The translations under genes were made by a program, and so were the position numbers. From Bradyrhizobium zhengyangense (lineage in GTDB: Bacteria > Pseudomonadota > Alphaproteobacteria > Rhizobiales > Xanthobacteraceae): 64,000 nucleotides of DNA. This document shows positions 15,820 through 24,367 of this stretch, in pieces. The stretch lies in NCBI RefSeq assembly GCF_022012435.1, contig NZ_JAKLUA010000018.1:62001-126000 (forward strand), in the 5' to 3' direction. Within the stretch, counting starts at the first letter, position 1. Each line of letters begins with the position of its first letter. Below the pieces are notes generated by a model. The model saw only the letters and a program-made list of their open reading frames with translations, had not been told where the DNA came from and did no database searches.

Positions 15820-15835
15820 GTTAACGCCGCGTTAT
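15820..15835 (-). promoter_or_regulatory. CtrA-like box before PilZ gene
   Basis: On the minus strand ATAA-CGCGGCG-TTAAC differs from the CtrA consensus TTAA-N7-TTAAC at one base. It is 58-73 bases before the PilZ start. Confidence 0.35.
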
Positions 15836-15955
15836 GATTTGGCGTGGCGATGACGGACCGACACAATGCGTTCAAAAAGCCACATCAGCGGCGGGCAGTA
15901 TCCCAGTGTTCCCGGACCGGAGGAGCGCAGCCGTCCCGGGCCGACGACCGGGCCC

Positions 15956-17197
15956 CTAGGCTTTCCTGGTCGCCCGCCCATAGAGCAGGCACAGCAGCGC
16001 CAGCAGCACTGCGGCCGAGAGTCCCAGCGACCAGTGAATCCCGATCGCAGCACCAAAGACGCCGACGGTGATGCCGCTGAACGCGCGCATGCCAAGTCCC
16101 GCCATATTATAGAGGCCGACGACACGACCGCGAATGTCGGAGGGCGCATTCAGCTGAACCAGCGCCTGGGCCATGGTGTTGAAGGAAAGCTCGAAGAAGC
16201 CGGCAAAGAACAGCAGCACGATCGCGACGGGGTAGATCCGCACCGCGGCGAAGCCGAGCAGCGCGACACTCCAGAGCATCGCGAGCGTGATCGCCGTGCG
16301 CGCCGTGCCCTTCAACCGTCCCCAGGATTCCAGCGCGATGCCGGCGAGTAGCGCGCCGGCGGCGTCGGCCGCGAGCAGCACGCTGTAGGACACGCCAGGA
16401 TCGCCATGACCGAGATCGCCGGCAAAGCCCGGCATCTGCGCGTGATAGGCATTGCCAATCATGAAGGAGGTGAGGCCGGCAAGCCATGTCATCGCCATCA
16501 GCACCGGCTGGGTGCCGATCGCGCGCATCGTCAGCAGGATGTCGGCAAAGCCGCGCACGGCGTAGCGCCGCATGGCGACGCTCTTGTCTCGGACCGGTGC
16601 CCAGAACAGCCACAGCAGCATCGGCAGATAGAACAGCGTGTTGAAGATGATGCCGTGCGAAGTGCCGAGCGTCAGCATGATGAGACCGCCCACGGCCGGC
16701 CCCACCAGGATGCCGAGATAACGCGCCATTGCATTTAGCCGCACCGCGCTCGGAAGATCGGCAGGACCGACTAGATCGTAGAGCAGCAGTTGGTTCGGCG
16801 TCTGCCACAGCACGCCGGCACAGCCGTGGATCACCAGGAGCAGCATCGCGTGCCACATCTGGATCGTGTCGGTGATGAAGAAGAAGCCCCATCCCGCCGA
16901 GGCGACGATGAACAGCAACATGCCGCACTGGATGATGCGGCGCGGGTCGAACCGGTCGGCGAGCCCGCCGACCACGACCGAGAACAGCAGGAATGGCAGC
17001 CAGTGCGACAGCACGGCAAAGCCGCCCAGCGTCGGCGAGTGGAATTTCTGGAACACCACCCAATAGCTGATCACGTGCTCGATATTATCCGCCATCATCG
17101 CCAGCACATAGGCGATGAACTGCAGCCGGTACGGCACGGACTTCATCGCCGCGAACGAGCCGGACGCGGCTACGGGATTTTGGGGGATTGGGTTCAA
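15956..17197 (-). CDS. MFS transporter, EntS/DHA3 type (413 aa)
   Basis: About twelve membrane segments, with a loop motif after the second helix (GGLADRFDPRR, about residue 83) and a second half that mirrors the first, typical of the DHA3/EntS branch of drug or siderophore exporters. The N-terminal FAAMKSVPYRLQFIAYVLA is the usual opening of that branch. I chose the TTG at 17197 because AAGGTGA lies five bases before it; ATG at 17146 and GTG at 17230 are alternatives. The substrate is unknown. It is divergent from the alcohol dehydrogenase gene at 17331, with which it may share a promoter region. Confidence 0.8.
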   Translation of the reverse strand: MNPIPQNPVAASGSFAAMKSVPYRLQFIAYVLAMMADNIEHVISYWVVFQKFHSPTLGGFAVLSHWLPFLLFSVVVGGLADRFDPRRIIQCGMLLFIVASAGWGFFFITDTIQMWHAMLLLVIHGCAGVLWQTPNQLLLYDLVGPADLPSAVRLNAMARYLGILVGPAVGGLIMLTLGTSHGIIFNTLFYLPMLLWLFWAPVRDKSVAMRRYAVRGFADILLTMRAIGTQPVLMAMTWLAGLTSFMIGNAYHAQMPGFAGDLGHGDPGVSYSVLLAADAAGALLAGIALESWGRLKGTARTAITLAMLWSVALLGFAAVRIYPVAIVLLFFAGFFELSFNTMAQALVQLNAPSDIRGRVVGLYNMAGLGMRAFSGITVGVFGAAIGIHWSLGLSAAVLLALLCLLYGRATRKA

Positions 17198-17330
17198 ACG
17201 ATCACCTTGGCAGGATTGCGCCCGCGGCACCTATGATCGCTGCCTCGGTTGGCATCTGGCCGAACCTCACATACGCTCTGTCCGAGCCCGCGCCATCATT
17301 CAACACAAGACGGGCCGCGAGGAAACAGCC

Positions 17331-18482
17331 ATGGATTCAATCCGCGTATGCACCCACGCCGGACCGGGCTCGGAGCCCGTGATCAAGACCGTGCCGTGGC
17401 CGAAGGTCGGTCGCAAGGGTGCGCTGATCAAGATCGGCGCGTGCGGCGTCTGTGGCACCGATTTGCATATTTTGAAAGGACACTGGCCGAAGCCGCTACC
17501 CTGGCCGTTCACGCTCGGCCACGAGCTCGGCGGCGTCATCGTCGAATGCGGCGATGAATTCACGGAAGACTTCATGAGCAAGCCGCTCAAGGTCGGCTCG
17601 AAAGTGATGATCCCGCCACTGATGCCCTGCGGCCGCTGTTATTACTGCATTCACTATCCGCAGACCGCCAACAAATGCCTGACGCCGGTTTATTACGGCC
17701 GCTACCTTGGCTTCGACAAGGCGCCGCACATGTGGGGCGGCTGGGCTGAATATGTCTATGTCGATCTCGACATGCTGCCAGGCACCAAGATCTACAAGCT
17801 GCCCGACGATATGTCGCTGCGCTTAGGTGCGCTGTCGGAGCCGCTGACATCGTGCATCCGCGCGTTCAATCGCGCGAGCCGCGCCGGCGGCTTCACCTGG
17901 GCCGACACCGTGGTGATCCAGGGTTCCGGCCCGATCGGCATTTTGGCGGTCGCAGCGGCGAAGGAGATGGGGGCAGGGCGCGTCATCTGCGTCGGCGCGC
18001 CGGAGGAGCCGCGCCTAAAACTCGCGCGCGAGTTTGGCGCGGAAGCCACCGTGAACATCGAAGAGATCGCATCGCCGCAAGAGCGCATCGCGCGCGTCCG
18101 CGAGATCGTCGGCGGTTTTGGCGCCGATCTCGTGATGGATTGCTCGGGCCACCCCTCAGCCGGTCCCGAAGGCATTGAGATGCTGCGCGACGGCGGCACC
18201 TATGTCGAGATGGGCCAGTTCACCGACGCCGGCTCGATCGAGACCTCATGGCACCGCATCTGCACCAAGGACCTCAACGTGCTCGGCTCCTGGGGATTCA
18301 CGGGTAACGATCTCCCGCTCGGTGTCGACATGCTCTACCGCACCCGCGATAAATATCCCTGGCTGAAGATGCAAACGATCTATCCGTTCACGGAGGAGGG
18401 CGTCGCGCGAGCCGTGAAAGATGCGATGGCGATGAAGACGGTGAAATCGACCATCGTGCCGTGGCCGGATCTGGTGGAGTGA
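17331..18482 (+). CDS. Zinc-dependent alcohol dehydrogenase, MDR family (383 aa)
   Basis: Catalytic zinc ligands are seen in GACGVCGTDLHI (Cys, about residue 39) and GHELGG (His-Glu, about 63). The structural-zinc lobe has only CGRCYYC and NKC, three closely spaced cysteines plus one. The Rossmann motif is GSGPIGILAVA (about 200). The enzyme should oxidise an alcohol or polyol with NAD(P). The insert between residues 75 and 130 is longer than in classical enzymes and recalls the threonine/sorbitol dehydrogenase-like subgroup. ATG at 17331 is preceded by GCGAGGAAACA. Confidence 0.85.
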   Translation: MDSIRVCTHAGPGSEPVIKTVPWPKVGRKGALIKIGACGVCGTDLHILKGHWPKPLPWPFTLGHELGGVIVECGDEFTEDFMSKPLKVGSKVMIPPLMPCGRCYYCIHYPQTANKCLTPVYYGRYLGFDKAPHMWGGWAEYVYVDLDMLPGTKIYKLPDDMSLRLGALSEPLTSCIRAFNRASRAGGFTWADTVVIQGSGPIGILAVAAAKEMGAGRVICVGAPEEPRLKLAREFGAEATVNIEEIASPQERIARVREIVGGFGADLVMDCSGHPSAGPEGIEMLRDGGTYVEMGQFTDAGSIETSWHRICTKDLNVLGSWGFTGNDLPLGVDMLYRTRDKYPWLKMQTIYPFTEEGVARAVKDAMAMKTVKSTIVPWPDLVE

Positions 18483-18490
18483 GATCTAGT

Positions 18491-18522
18491 AGCCCGGGTG
18501 GAGCGCAGGCGTAATCCGGGCT
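18491..18522. repeat. Short palindromic intergenic repeat
   Basis: AGCCCGGGT and AATCCGGGCT bracket about 13 bases and form an imperfect inverted repeat, in the eight bases after the dehydrogenase stop. The sequence matches a repeat type that I know from Bradyrhizobium intergenic regions. Confidence 0.5.
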
Positions 18523-18575
18523 GCCGGTCCGACATTGCGCCAGGCTACGAGTCGGAATCTGGAATAAGAGCTACG

Positions 18576-18992
18576 ATGACAAACGAACAACCAAGCCGCA
18601 CCAGCTCACCCTTCAGCGCCATCCGAGCGATCGACTACACCGTCATCTTCGTGCGCGACATGGCCGCGATGCGTAGCTTCTACGAGGACGTGCTCGCTCT
18701 ATCCCTGCTGCGCGAGCTATCGCCGAATTGGATCGAGTATGGGATAGGGAGCAACACGCTCGCATTGGCGCGACCGAGCCGCACGGCGACTGATGCACCG
18801 CCGCCGGCGGGGAGTGCCTCACTGCAACTGGCGTTCAAGGTCTCGGCCACCGAGGTCGACGCTTGCGCCGAGGAACTCGTGCAGCACGGCGTGGTGCTGC
18901 CGTCGCCACCGACAAACCAAGCCTTCGGGCATCGCACGCTGTTTTTCCGCGATCCCGACGGCAATCTACTGGAGGTCTACGCCGAGATCTGA
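18576..18992 (+). CDS. VOC-family (glyoxalase/bleomycin-resistance fold) protein (138 aa)
   Basis: Two beta-alpha-beta-beta-beta modules: the first begins AIDYTVIFVRDMAAMRSFYE (about 17), the second SLQLAFKVSATEVDACAEEL (about 74), and the end FFRDPDGNLLEVYAEI is the family hallmark. Metal-ligand positions contain His or Glu (GHRTLFF, LLEVY). Family members are glyoxalases, dioxygenases, epimerases or drug binders, and the sequence does not settle which. It follows the dehydrogenase by 93 bases, across a palindromic repeat, so co-transcription is uncertain. Confidence 0.8.
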   Translation: MTNEQPSRTSSPFSAIRAIDYTVIFVRDMAAMRSFYEDVLALSLLRELSPNWIEYGIGSNTLALARPSRTATDAPPPAGSASLQLAFKVSATEVDACAEELVQHGVVLPSPPTNQAFGHRTLFFRDPDGNLLEVYAEI

Positions 18993-19101
18993 GATTGATG
19001 GAACCGCATGCCCTAAAAGTTCCACAGAGAATCCGCGAATGATCCACCTGGGCGTGAAACTTAAGCGCGGGTTCCGGCTTTCAGTTCGCGGGAGAGTATC
19101 C

Positions 19102-19614
19102 GTGAAGCGAATCCTGAAACCCATCACCTACTTCCTGGCGGCCGTCTACTTCCTGGTGGATGCGGTGTTCGTGGCCGTGGCGCGGCCGATCTCGGCTTGG
19201 CTTGCCCGGCACTTCGAATTCAAGCGGCTGCGCGCCTGGATCAGATCGCTGCCGCCTTATCCGTCGTTGGCGCTGTTTTCCGTGCCCGTGCTCATTCTGG
19301 AGCCGATCAAGCCGGTTGCGGCGTACCTCGTTGCGACCGGTCAGTTCCTCAGCGGTATGGTGGCGTTCGTCGGCTGCGAGCTGCTCAAGCTGGTGCTGGT
19401 CGAGCGCCTGTTTCATCTGACGCGCGACAAGCTGATGCGGATCCCGGCTTTCGCCTGGGCCTACGGCAAATTCACTGAGATGAGGGCATGGCTGCAGGCG
19501 ACCGAAGCCTGGCGCGCTATTCGCTCCCTAAGTCACGCGGCCAAGGACTCTGTCGCGCGGGTGAGAGCAAGGCTCGCCGAAAGCTTCAGCAGGCCCGTGA
19601 CATCGAGGGATTAG
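19102..19614 (+). CDS. Conserved membrane protein (170 aa)
   Basis: Starts MKRILKPITYFLAAVYFLVD from a GTG that has GGGAGAG six bases before it; the ATG at 19039 lacks such a site. Two or three membrane segments (about 8-30, 60-80 and 85-105) are followed by a basic amphipathic C-terminus ending AESFSRPVTSRD. The layout occurs widely in Bradyrhizobium as a hypothetical protein. No enzyme motif is present. An inner-membrane location is the only firm statement. Confidence 0.65.
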   Translation: MKRILKPITYFLAAVYFLVDAVFVAVARPISAWLARHFEFKRLRAWIRSLPPYPSLALFSVPVLILEPIKPVAAYLVATGQFLSGMVAFVGCELLKLVLVERLFHLTRDKLMRIPAFAWAYGKFTEMRAWLQATEAWRAIRSLSHAAKDSVARVRARLAESFSRPVTSRD

Positions 19615-19625
19615 AGCCGCGCTTG

Positions 19626-19940
19626 CTACGCGAGCTTGCGCGGCGCGGCCGTGGCCTTGTCGCCGGTGTTCGGCGTGCCGGTCGGCTCGATCAGCATCAG
19701 ATGAACCTCCTCACGGGCCACCGGGCGGTGCTCGACACCTTTGGGCACCACATGGAGCTGGCCTGGGCCGAGCGTCACGGTGCGGTCCCGCAACTCGATG
19801 TCGAGCTTGCCCCTGAGTACGAGAAAGAAATCGTCAGTGTCGTCGTGCCTGTGCCAGGTGAACTCGCCCTTCACCTTCACCACCATCACGTCGCACTCTT
19901 TCGTAAGGCAGGATTTGGGGTGGCATGACTGACGTGGCAT
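19626..19940 (-). CDS. Small cupin protein, shortened N-terminus (104 aa)
   Basis: Cupin motif 1 is KGEFTWHRHDDTDDFFLVLRG (about 25-44; metal ligands His, His, Asp/Glu) and motif 2 is VPKGVEHRPVA (about 70). Close relatives of this mannose-6-phosphate-isomerase-like group usually start with about 20 more residues that form the first beta strand and a helix. Here MPRQS is followed almost at once by CDVMVVKV, as if those residues were lost. The metal site is complete, so the protein may still fold. The true ligand and function are unknown. Confidence 0.7.
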   Translation of the reverse strand: MPRQSCHPKSCLTKECDVMVVKVKGEFTWHRHDDTDDFFLVLRGKLDIELRDRTVTLGPGQLHVVPKGVEHRPVAREEVHLMLIEPTGTPNTGDKATAAPRKLA

Positions 19941-20291
19941 GACATGTGTCCGTCAACCTGCCGAGCGCTGCAATGGCTGTTACCTTGCGGCAAAGCAGGG
20001 CATGCATGCCTCCCTCGCACGGCCGATCGAGCCCAATTCAGGCGCGACGGCCGCAAAAGCCCGCCATTCCGGCCCGAAATCGCGCTAAAGGCAGGGCTGA
20101 GCGCCCCCGAACCTGTTCACCCTGTCGCCAATGCCATGCATCAAAGCCATGGTGATTTGGCAGCTTCTGGCGTAAAGAGCGTCCAAATCAAAATCATGAT
20201 GGGTGTGACCGGGCCTTCTGCAGTGATTGCAGCGTCGAGGCCCCTCGGCTCTTTCCGCTCCGCGCCCGGACCAACCAAGGTTTTCCATTCC

Positions 20292-22292
20292 GTGTCTTTT
20301 CCGGCCGTGACCCCGCCGCTTGCCCGTGCTTTGGCTGAGCGCAATTACGATTCACCGACACCTGTTCAGCTCGCCGTGCTCGGCAAGGATGCCGTCGATC
20401 GCGACCTGCTGGTGTCGGCGCAAACAGGCTCGGGCAAGACCGTTGCCTACGGGCTGGCCATGGCCAGGGACCTTCTTGATGATGCCGAGCGGTTCGCGCA
20501 GGCCGCGGCGCCTCTGGCGCTGATCGTCGCGCCGACCCGCGAGCTCGCCTTGCAGGTCCAGCGCGAACTGACCTGGCTCTATGAGCATGCCGGGGCGCGC
20601 GTCGTCTCCTGCGTCGGCGGCATGGACCCGCGCCGCGAGCAGCGTGAGCTGGCCGCGGGCGCCCATATCGTCGTCGGCACGCCCGGCCGCTTGTGCGATC
20701 ATCTGCGCCGCAAACGCCTCGATATCTCGGAATTGAAGGTCGTCGTGCTCGACGAGGCCGACGAGATGCTCAATCTCGGCTTTCGCGAGGACATGGAGTT
20801 CATCCTCAAGACCACGCCGGAGACGCGCCGCACCTTGTTGTTCTCGGCGACTTTCCCGCGCGGCATCGTGGCGCTTGCGAAACAGTATCAGCAGCAGGCG
20901 TTTCGAATCGAGGTCGCCGGCGACGAGGGCGGTCACGCCGATATCGAGTACCGTGCGATCCGGGTCGCTGCCGGCGATGTCGAGCATGCGGTCGTCAACG
21001 TGCTGCGCTTTTACGAGTCGCCGAGCGCACTGGTATTCTGCAATACGCGCGATGCGGTCAGGCATTTGCAGGCGGCGCTGCTGGAGCGCGGTTTTTCCGT
21101 GGTCGCTCTCTCAGGCGAATTGACGCAGAACGAGCGTACCTTGGCGCTCCAGTCGCTCCGGGACGGACGCGCCCGCATTTGCGTGGCGACAGACGTGGCC
21201 GCCCGCGGCATTGACCTGCCGAGCCTCGACCTCGTCGTTCACGCCGATCTGCCGAACGATCCGGAGGTCATGCAACATCGCTCAGGCCGCACCGGGCGCG
21301 CGGGCCGCAAGGGCGTGAGCGTTCTGCTGGTGCCGCCAATACGACGGCGGCGTGCCGATGTACTGTTAAATTTGTCCGGCATCGAGGCGAACTGGGGCAC
21401 GGCGCCGCAAGCGGATGAGATTCGCAAGCTCGATCATGAACGCATGAAGGACGTGTTGTTCACCGAGGAAACGTCCGCCGACGATCTCGAGCTGGCGAAG
21501 GCCTTGCTGGCCGAGCGGTCGGCCGAGGACATCGCCGCAGCACTGGCTCGGCTCTATCGCGCGCGGCTTCCGTCGCCGGAAGACATTATCGATCCCGGTG
21601 AACGAAGCAGCCGGCCGCGCGATGATCGTCATCGCGACGATCGCGCACCGCGTGGCGACGACCGCTCCGAGCGGCCTCGCGCCAAGGCGGGGAAGTCATC
21701 GCCGAAACATGTGATGACGGAGCCTACCGTCTGGTTCCGGGCCGCCATCGGCCGCCGCAAGAATGCCGAGGCGCGCTGGCTGTTGCCGATGATCTGCCGC
21801 CGCGGCGGCATCGACAAGCGCGACATCGGAGCGATCAAGATCAGCGACACCACCACCGAGTTCGAGATTTCCGAGCGCGTCGCCGAATCCTTCGCCGCCA
21901 AGGTCAAGCGTCCGGACAAGGAAGACAGCATCCGCATCGAGCTGGTGACGGGCGCGCCGCAGGAGCAGGCTCCGGTGGAGAAGCGCGCACGCGCTCCGCA
22001 GCGCGATCAAGGCGACGACAATCAAGTCGCCCGCCGGAGCGACGATACCTGGAACGCCAAGGGGCCGAAGCCTCACGACAGGCCGCGCGGAAAGCCGGAG
22101 GGCAAGCATCAGGGCAAGCCGCACGCCAAGAGTGATTTCAAGCCTCACGACGGCGGCAAATCTGGCAAGCCGGCATTCGGGAAGAAGAACAAGAAATTCG
22201 GAGACAAATCCGGTGACGCCAAATATGCGCCGTCGGTCACCGAATGGCCAGGCGCGTCGGGTAAGAAGAACAAGAAGAAGCACCGCGGCTGA
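20292..22292 (+). CDS. DEAD-box RNA helicase with C-terminal RNA-binding domain (666 aa)
   Basis: Motifs in order: Q motif near SPTPVQLAVL, I AQTGSGKT, Ia PTRELALQV, Ib TPGRL, II DEAD, III SAT, IV ALVFCNT, V ATDVAARGID and VI HRSGRTGRAG. The region at about 475-560 (TVWFRAAIGRRKNAEARWLL) is a DbpA-type RNA-binding domain; the rest is a basic low-complexity tail with Lys/Gly/Pro/His repeats. It resembles DeaD/CsdA-type helicases for ribosome assembly or cold adaptation. I chose the GTG at 20292 (SFPAVTPPLARAL); the ORF is open far upstream, so the start is uncertain. Confidence 0.85.
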   Translation: MSFPAVTPPLARALAERNYDSPTPVQLAVLGKDAVDRDLLVSAQTGSGKTVAYGLAMARDLLDDAERFAQAAAPLALIVAPTRELALQVQRELTWLYEHAGARVVSCVGGMDPRREQRELAAGAHIVVGTPGRLCDHLRRKRLDISELKVVVLDEADEMLNLGFREDMEFILKTTPETRRTLLFSATFPRGIVALAKQYQQQAFRIEVAGDEGGHADIEYRAIRVAAGDVEHAVVNVLRFYESPSALVFCNTRDAVRHLQAALLERGFSVVALSGELTQNERTLALQSLRDGRARICVATDVAARGIDLPSLDLVVHADLPNDPEVMQHRSGRTGRAGRKGVSVLLVPPIRRRRADVLLNLSGIEANWGTAPQADEIRKLDHERMKDVLFTEETSADDLELAKALLAERSAEDIAAALARLYRARLPSPEDIIDPGERSSRPRDDRHRDDRAPRGDDRSERPRAKAGKSSPKHVMTEPTVWFRAAIGRRKNAEARWLLPMICRRGGIDKRDIGAIKISDTTTEFEISERVAESFAAKVKRPDKEDSIRIELVTGAPQEQAPVEKRARAPQRDQGDDNQVARRSDDTWNAKGPKPHDRPRGKPEGKHQGKPHAKSDFKPHDGGKSGKPAFGKKNKKFGDKSGDAKYAPSVTEWPGASGKKNKKKHRG

Positions 22293-22311
22293 GCGGTCGC
22301 GGGGCAGGGGC

Positions 22312-22815
22312 CTATCGGGCGAGCTCGCGCAGCATGTAGGTCGCGCTCGCGCCGTAGGACGCGAGCTTGGCGCGCAGCGCCGCATCCGGCGTGACGGGCT
22401 GGAAGCCGAGGCGTTCCCACAGCACGCGCGTGCCATAGACCGAGACCAGCGCAAGCGTCGTGATGCCTGAAGATCGCGCGAGCTGTTCGATCTCCGCAAC
22501 ATATGCGCGCGCCACGCCGCCTCGGGCGTCGGGCAGCACGGCGACGTCGTGCACGTAGAGGCAGTCGGCGGCCTCAGGCAATTGGCCGAGGAAACCGTCG
22601 AGCGGCGGAATCTGTTGCTGCATCCAGGGATGTGCAAGACCGTAGCCTGCGATCCCGCTGCCCGTGGCGAGCACGCGGCAGCCATCCGGAGAGAGCCGCA
22701 TCTTTTCCGCGAGCACGTCGGGCCGCTCGGGAAGATCGGGATGAATCCGCGCCGCGATCGCACTGATCGCCTCGAGATCGGTGATGTGCGCACGACGCCA
22801 ATGTGGCCTGCTCAT
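22312..22815 (-). CDS. GNAT-family N-acetyltransferase (167 aa)
   Basis: The acetyl-CoA motif A is seen as VHDVAVLPDARGGVARAYV (about 86-105), preceded by the HITDLEAISAIAARIHPDL opening of GNAT proteins and followed by LVSVYGTRVLWERLGFQPV, the usual final helix and strand. The acceptor is unknown. The gene ends 19 bases after the convergent helicase stop. Confidence 0.8.
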   Translation of the reverse strand: MSRPHWRRAHITDLEAISAIAARIHPDLPERPDVLAEKMRLSPDGCRVLATGSGIAGYGLAHPWMQQQIPPLDGFLGQLPEAADCLYVHDVAVLPDARGGVARAYVAEIEQLARSSGITTLALVSVYGTRVLWERLGFQPVTPDAALRAKLASYGASATYMLRELAR

Positions 22816-22958
22816 CTTCGCTATTCCGTATCATCAGCCGCAATTTATTCCGCCCCCTTGATGCGCGCAGCCAAAAATATCTTTGCCCGCTTTCGAGGAA
22901 TAGTGCGGGGGCCGCGGCGTCCTACCCCGTGCAAGCCAATTGCATGACAGGAGACACC

Positions 22959-23348
22959 ATGACGACATCCTCGATCCGCCTCGTGTTCACGCTCGCAGCG
23001 TCACTCGCACTCACCTCGGCTGCGTTCGCGGCGCCGCCGACCAAGACCGGCAAGACCGACAAGGGCAACGTGCTTACCGACGCCAAGGGCATGTCGCTCT
23101 ACACGTTCGACAAGGACATGGACGGCAAATCGGCCTGCAACGGCCCGTGTGCGACTAACTGGCCGGCGCTGAAGGCCGAGGCCAGCGACGCGCCCGGCGA
23201 CGGCTACACCATCATCACCCGCGACGACGGCTCCAAGCAATGGGCGCACAAGGGCAAGCCGCTCTACACCTTCGCCAAGGACACCAAGCCCGGCGACATC
23301 ACCGGCGACGGCTTTCTGAATGGCGCCTGGCATCTGGCGATGCCGTGA
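22959..23348 (+). CDS. Secreted COG4315-type repeat protein (129 aa)
   Basis: A signal peptide (about 1-24, ending AFA-A) precedes two copies of the YxFxxD repeat: MSLYTFDKDMDGKSACNG and KPLYTFAKDTKPGDITGD. The pair CNGPC-ATNWP gives a likely disulfide. This repeat defines a group of small exported or lipid-linked proteins seen beside redox and stress genes; no activity is proven. CAGGAGAC before the ATG at 22959 sets the start. Confidence 0.8.
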   Translation: MTTSSIRLVFTLAASLALTSAAFAAPPTKTGKTDKGNVLTDAKGMSLYTFDKDMDGKSACNGPCATNWPALKAEASDAPGDGYTIITRDDGSKQWAHKGKPLYTFAKDTKPGDITGDGFLNGAWHLAMP

Positions 23349-23360
23349 TAGGGAGGCTGC

Positions 23361-23915
23361 CTAGCGCAGCCCCTCATACACTATCAGCCCGCGTGCGATC
23401 TGCAGTTTGCGGATCGTGCGCGGCAGCAATTTCTCCGGCTGGTGCAGGTAGCGCCAGGAAGTGAGGGTGAACGGGCCGAGCGCGCCGCATTCGTCGTCGA
23501 ACGGTGCGAGCACGCCGGTCACGCTGACAGGCGTATGCGGGCGGGCGTTGAAGGGCAGCAGCAGCAGCTCGAGATGCGCCTTGCTGCCGTCCTCGCGCTG
23601 CGCGGTGAGACCGGCGATCGCACCCAGCGTCTCGTCGGCGACGACGGTCGTGATCTCCTCGATCTCGCTGCGGCTCGCATCCGTGAACAAGGCGGCAAAG
23701 TCCCGGTCCTTGAGATCAAGGCCTGCGAGCGCGCAGACGCGGGTGCCGGCAACGCGGAACGGAAAGCCTGCCTTCGGCTCGCAGGACAGCACAAAAATGT
23801 CGCCCAGCAGCTCGCGCACCGCGGCCGGGTCGATATCGGCCCGGTCAGGAGCCCGCGCGCTACCGCGCTTTGTGTCCCAATACGCGAAGAATGCGCGGCT
23901 CGATGGATGTTTCAT
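23361..23915 (-). CDS. PAS_5-type protein (184 aa)
   Basis: The opening AFFAYWDTKRGSARAPDRAD and the core FPFRVAGTRVCALAGLDLKD fit the PAS_5 group (formerly a DUF found almost only in alphaproteobacteria). There is no kinase, GGDEF or DNA-binding part, so it must act by contact with another protein. It ends 12 bases after the convergent secreted-protein gene. A perfect CtrA box lies about 150 bases upstream in the divergent intergenic region. Confidence 0.75.
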   Translation of the reverse strand: MKHPSSRAFFAYWDTKRGSARAPDRADIDPAAVRELLGDIFVLSCEPKAGFPFRVAGTRVCALAGLDLKDRDFAALFTDASRSEIEEITTVVADETLGAIAGLTAQREDGSKAHLELLLLPFNARPHTPVSVTGVLAPFDDECGALGPFTLTSWRYLHQPEKLLPRTIRKLQIARGLIVYEGLR

Positions 23916-24063
23916 GATCGACGCTTACCCTCGGCGCAACCTCGTGGGACAAAGCTGTCCCGCTTCAGCGCACCTGAGATCCCTTTGATGTTGTGCAGGA
24001 GGGGAATTGCAGCGTCCATGCCGCGGAGGCGTTTTTGGCATCCGCAGGCCTGCCTTTACGGCG

Positions 24064-24079
24064 TTAACGTTAAATTAAC
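24064..24079 (+). promoter_or_regulatory. Perfect CtrA box
   Basis: TTAA-CGTTAAA-TTAAC matches the CtrA consensus TTAA-N7-TTAAC at every fixed base. It is about 35-50 bases before the likely start of the candidate sRNA and about 150 bases from the PAS gene start on the other strand. Confidence 0.6.
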
Positions 24080-24109
24080 TATGCGCTTTGCGTGTCCCGC
24101 GCGCCTGTT

Positions 24110-24291
24110 ATGGTGATTCCAGTCGCAAGCCTCGCCGCTTTCTCCAGGTTCTCGGCGAGGCCTGTACACGGGCGTCAAACAGCTTGGTCACTGGCCGCGG
24201 GGAGGGGTGGGGATACACCTTATTCTCCCGTTGCGTCGGAAAGGCCGACACGGACAGGCAGGGCTTTCCCAGGGCCCTGCCTTTTCCTTTT
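24110..24291 (+). ncRNA. Candidate small RNA with terminator
   Basis: No plus-strand gene precedes the strong terminator at 24256-24291, so something else must be transcribed into it. The stretch has a 9-bp perfect stem GCCTCGCCG/CGGCGAGGC (24129-24137 with 24153-24161) whose loop contains TTTCTCC, a bulged CGGGGAG/CTCCCG stem (24198-24204 with 24225-24230), GTCGG/CCGAC (24235-24239 with 24245-24249), then the terminator. Pyrimidine-rich loops of this kind bind Shine-Dalgarno sequences in rhizobial sRNAs. The 5' end is a guess (promoter-like TTGCGT...TTATGG). It could instead be a leader that ends early before the rhomboid gene. I do not recognise a known RNA family. Confidence 0.45.
24256..24291 (+). 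terminator. Intrinsic terminator of the candidate sRNA
   Basis: AGGCAGGGC (24256-24264) pairs perfectly with GCCCTGCCT (24274-24282) around nine bases, followed by TTTT, CC and TTTT. Confidence 0.7.
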
Positions 24292-24367
24292 GTGCACTTG
24301 CGCAAGGCCGGCAAACGCGACTATCTCCAGCTTTGTTGCCTCGATCGCGCCTGAAAGCGAAACCGCC

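Larger units (their letters stand above)
23916..24367. other. Divergent intergenic region with CtrA box and structured RNA
   Basis: 452 bases between the PAS gene (minus) and the rhomboid gene (plus). It holds the CtrA box at 24064-24079 and a hairpin-rich stretch ending in an intrinsic terminator at 24291. The remaining 76 bases before the rhomboid start show no clear promoter box. Confidence 0.5.
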
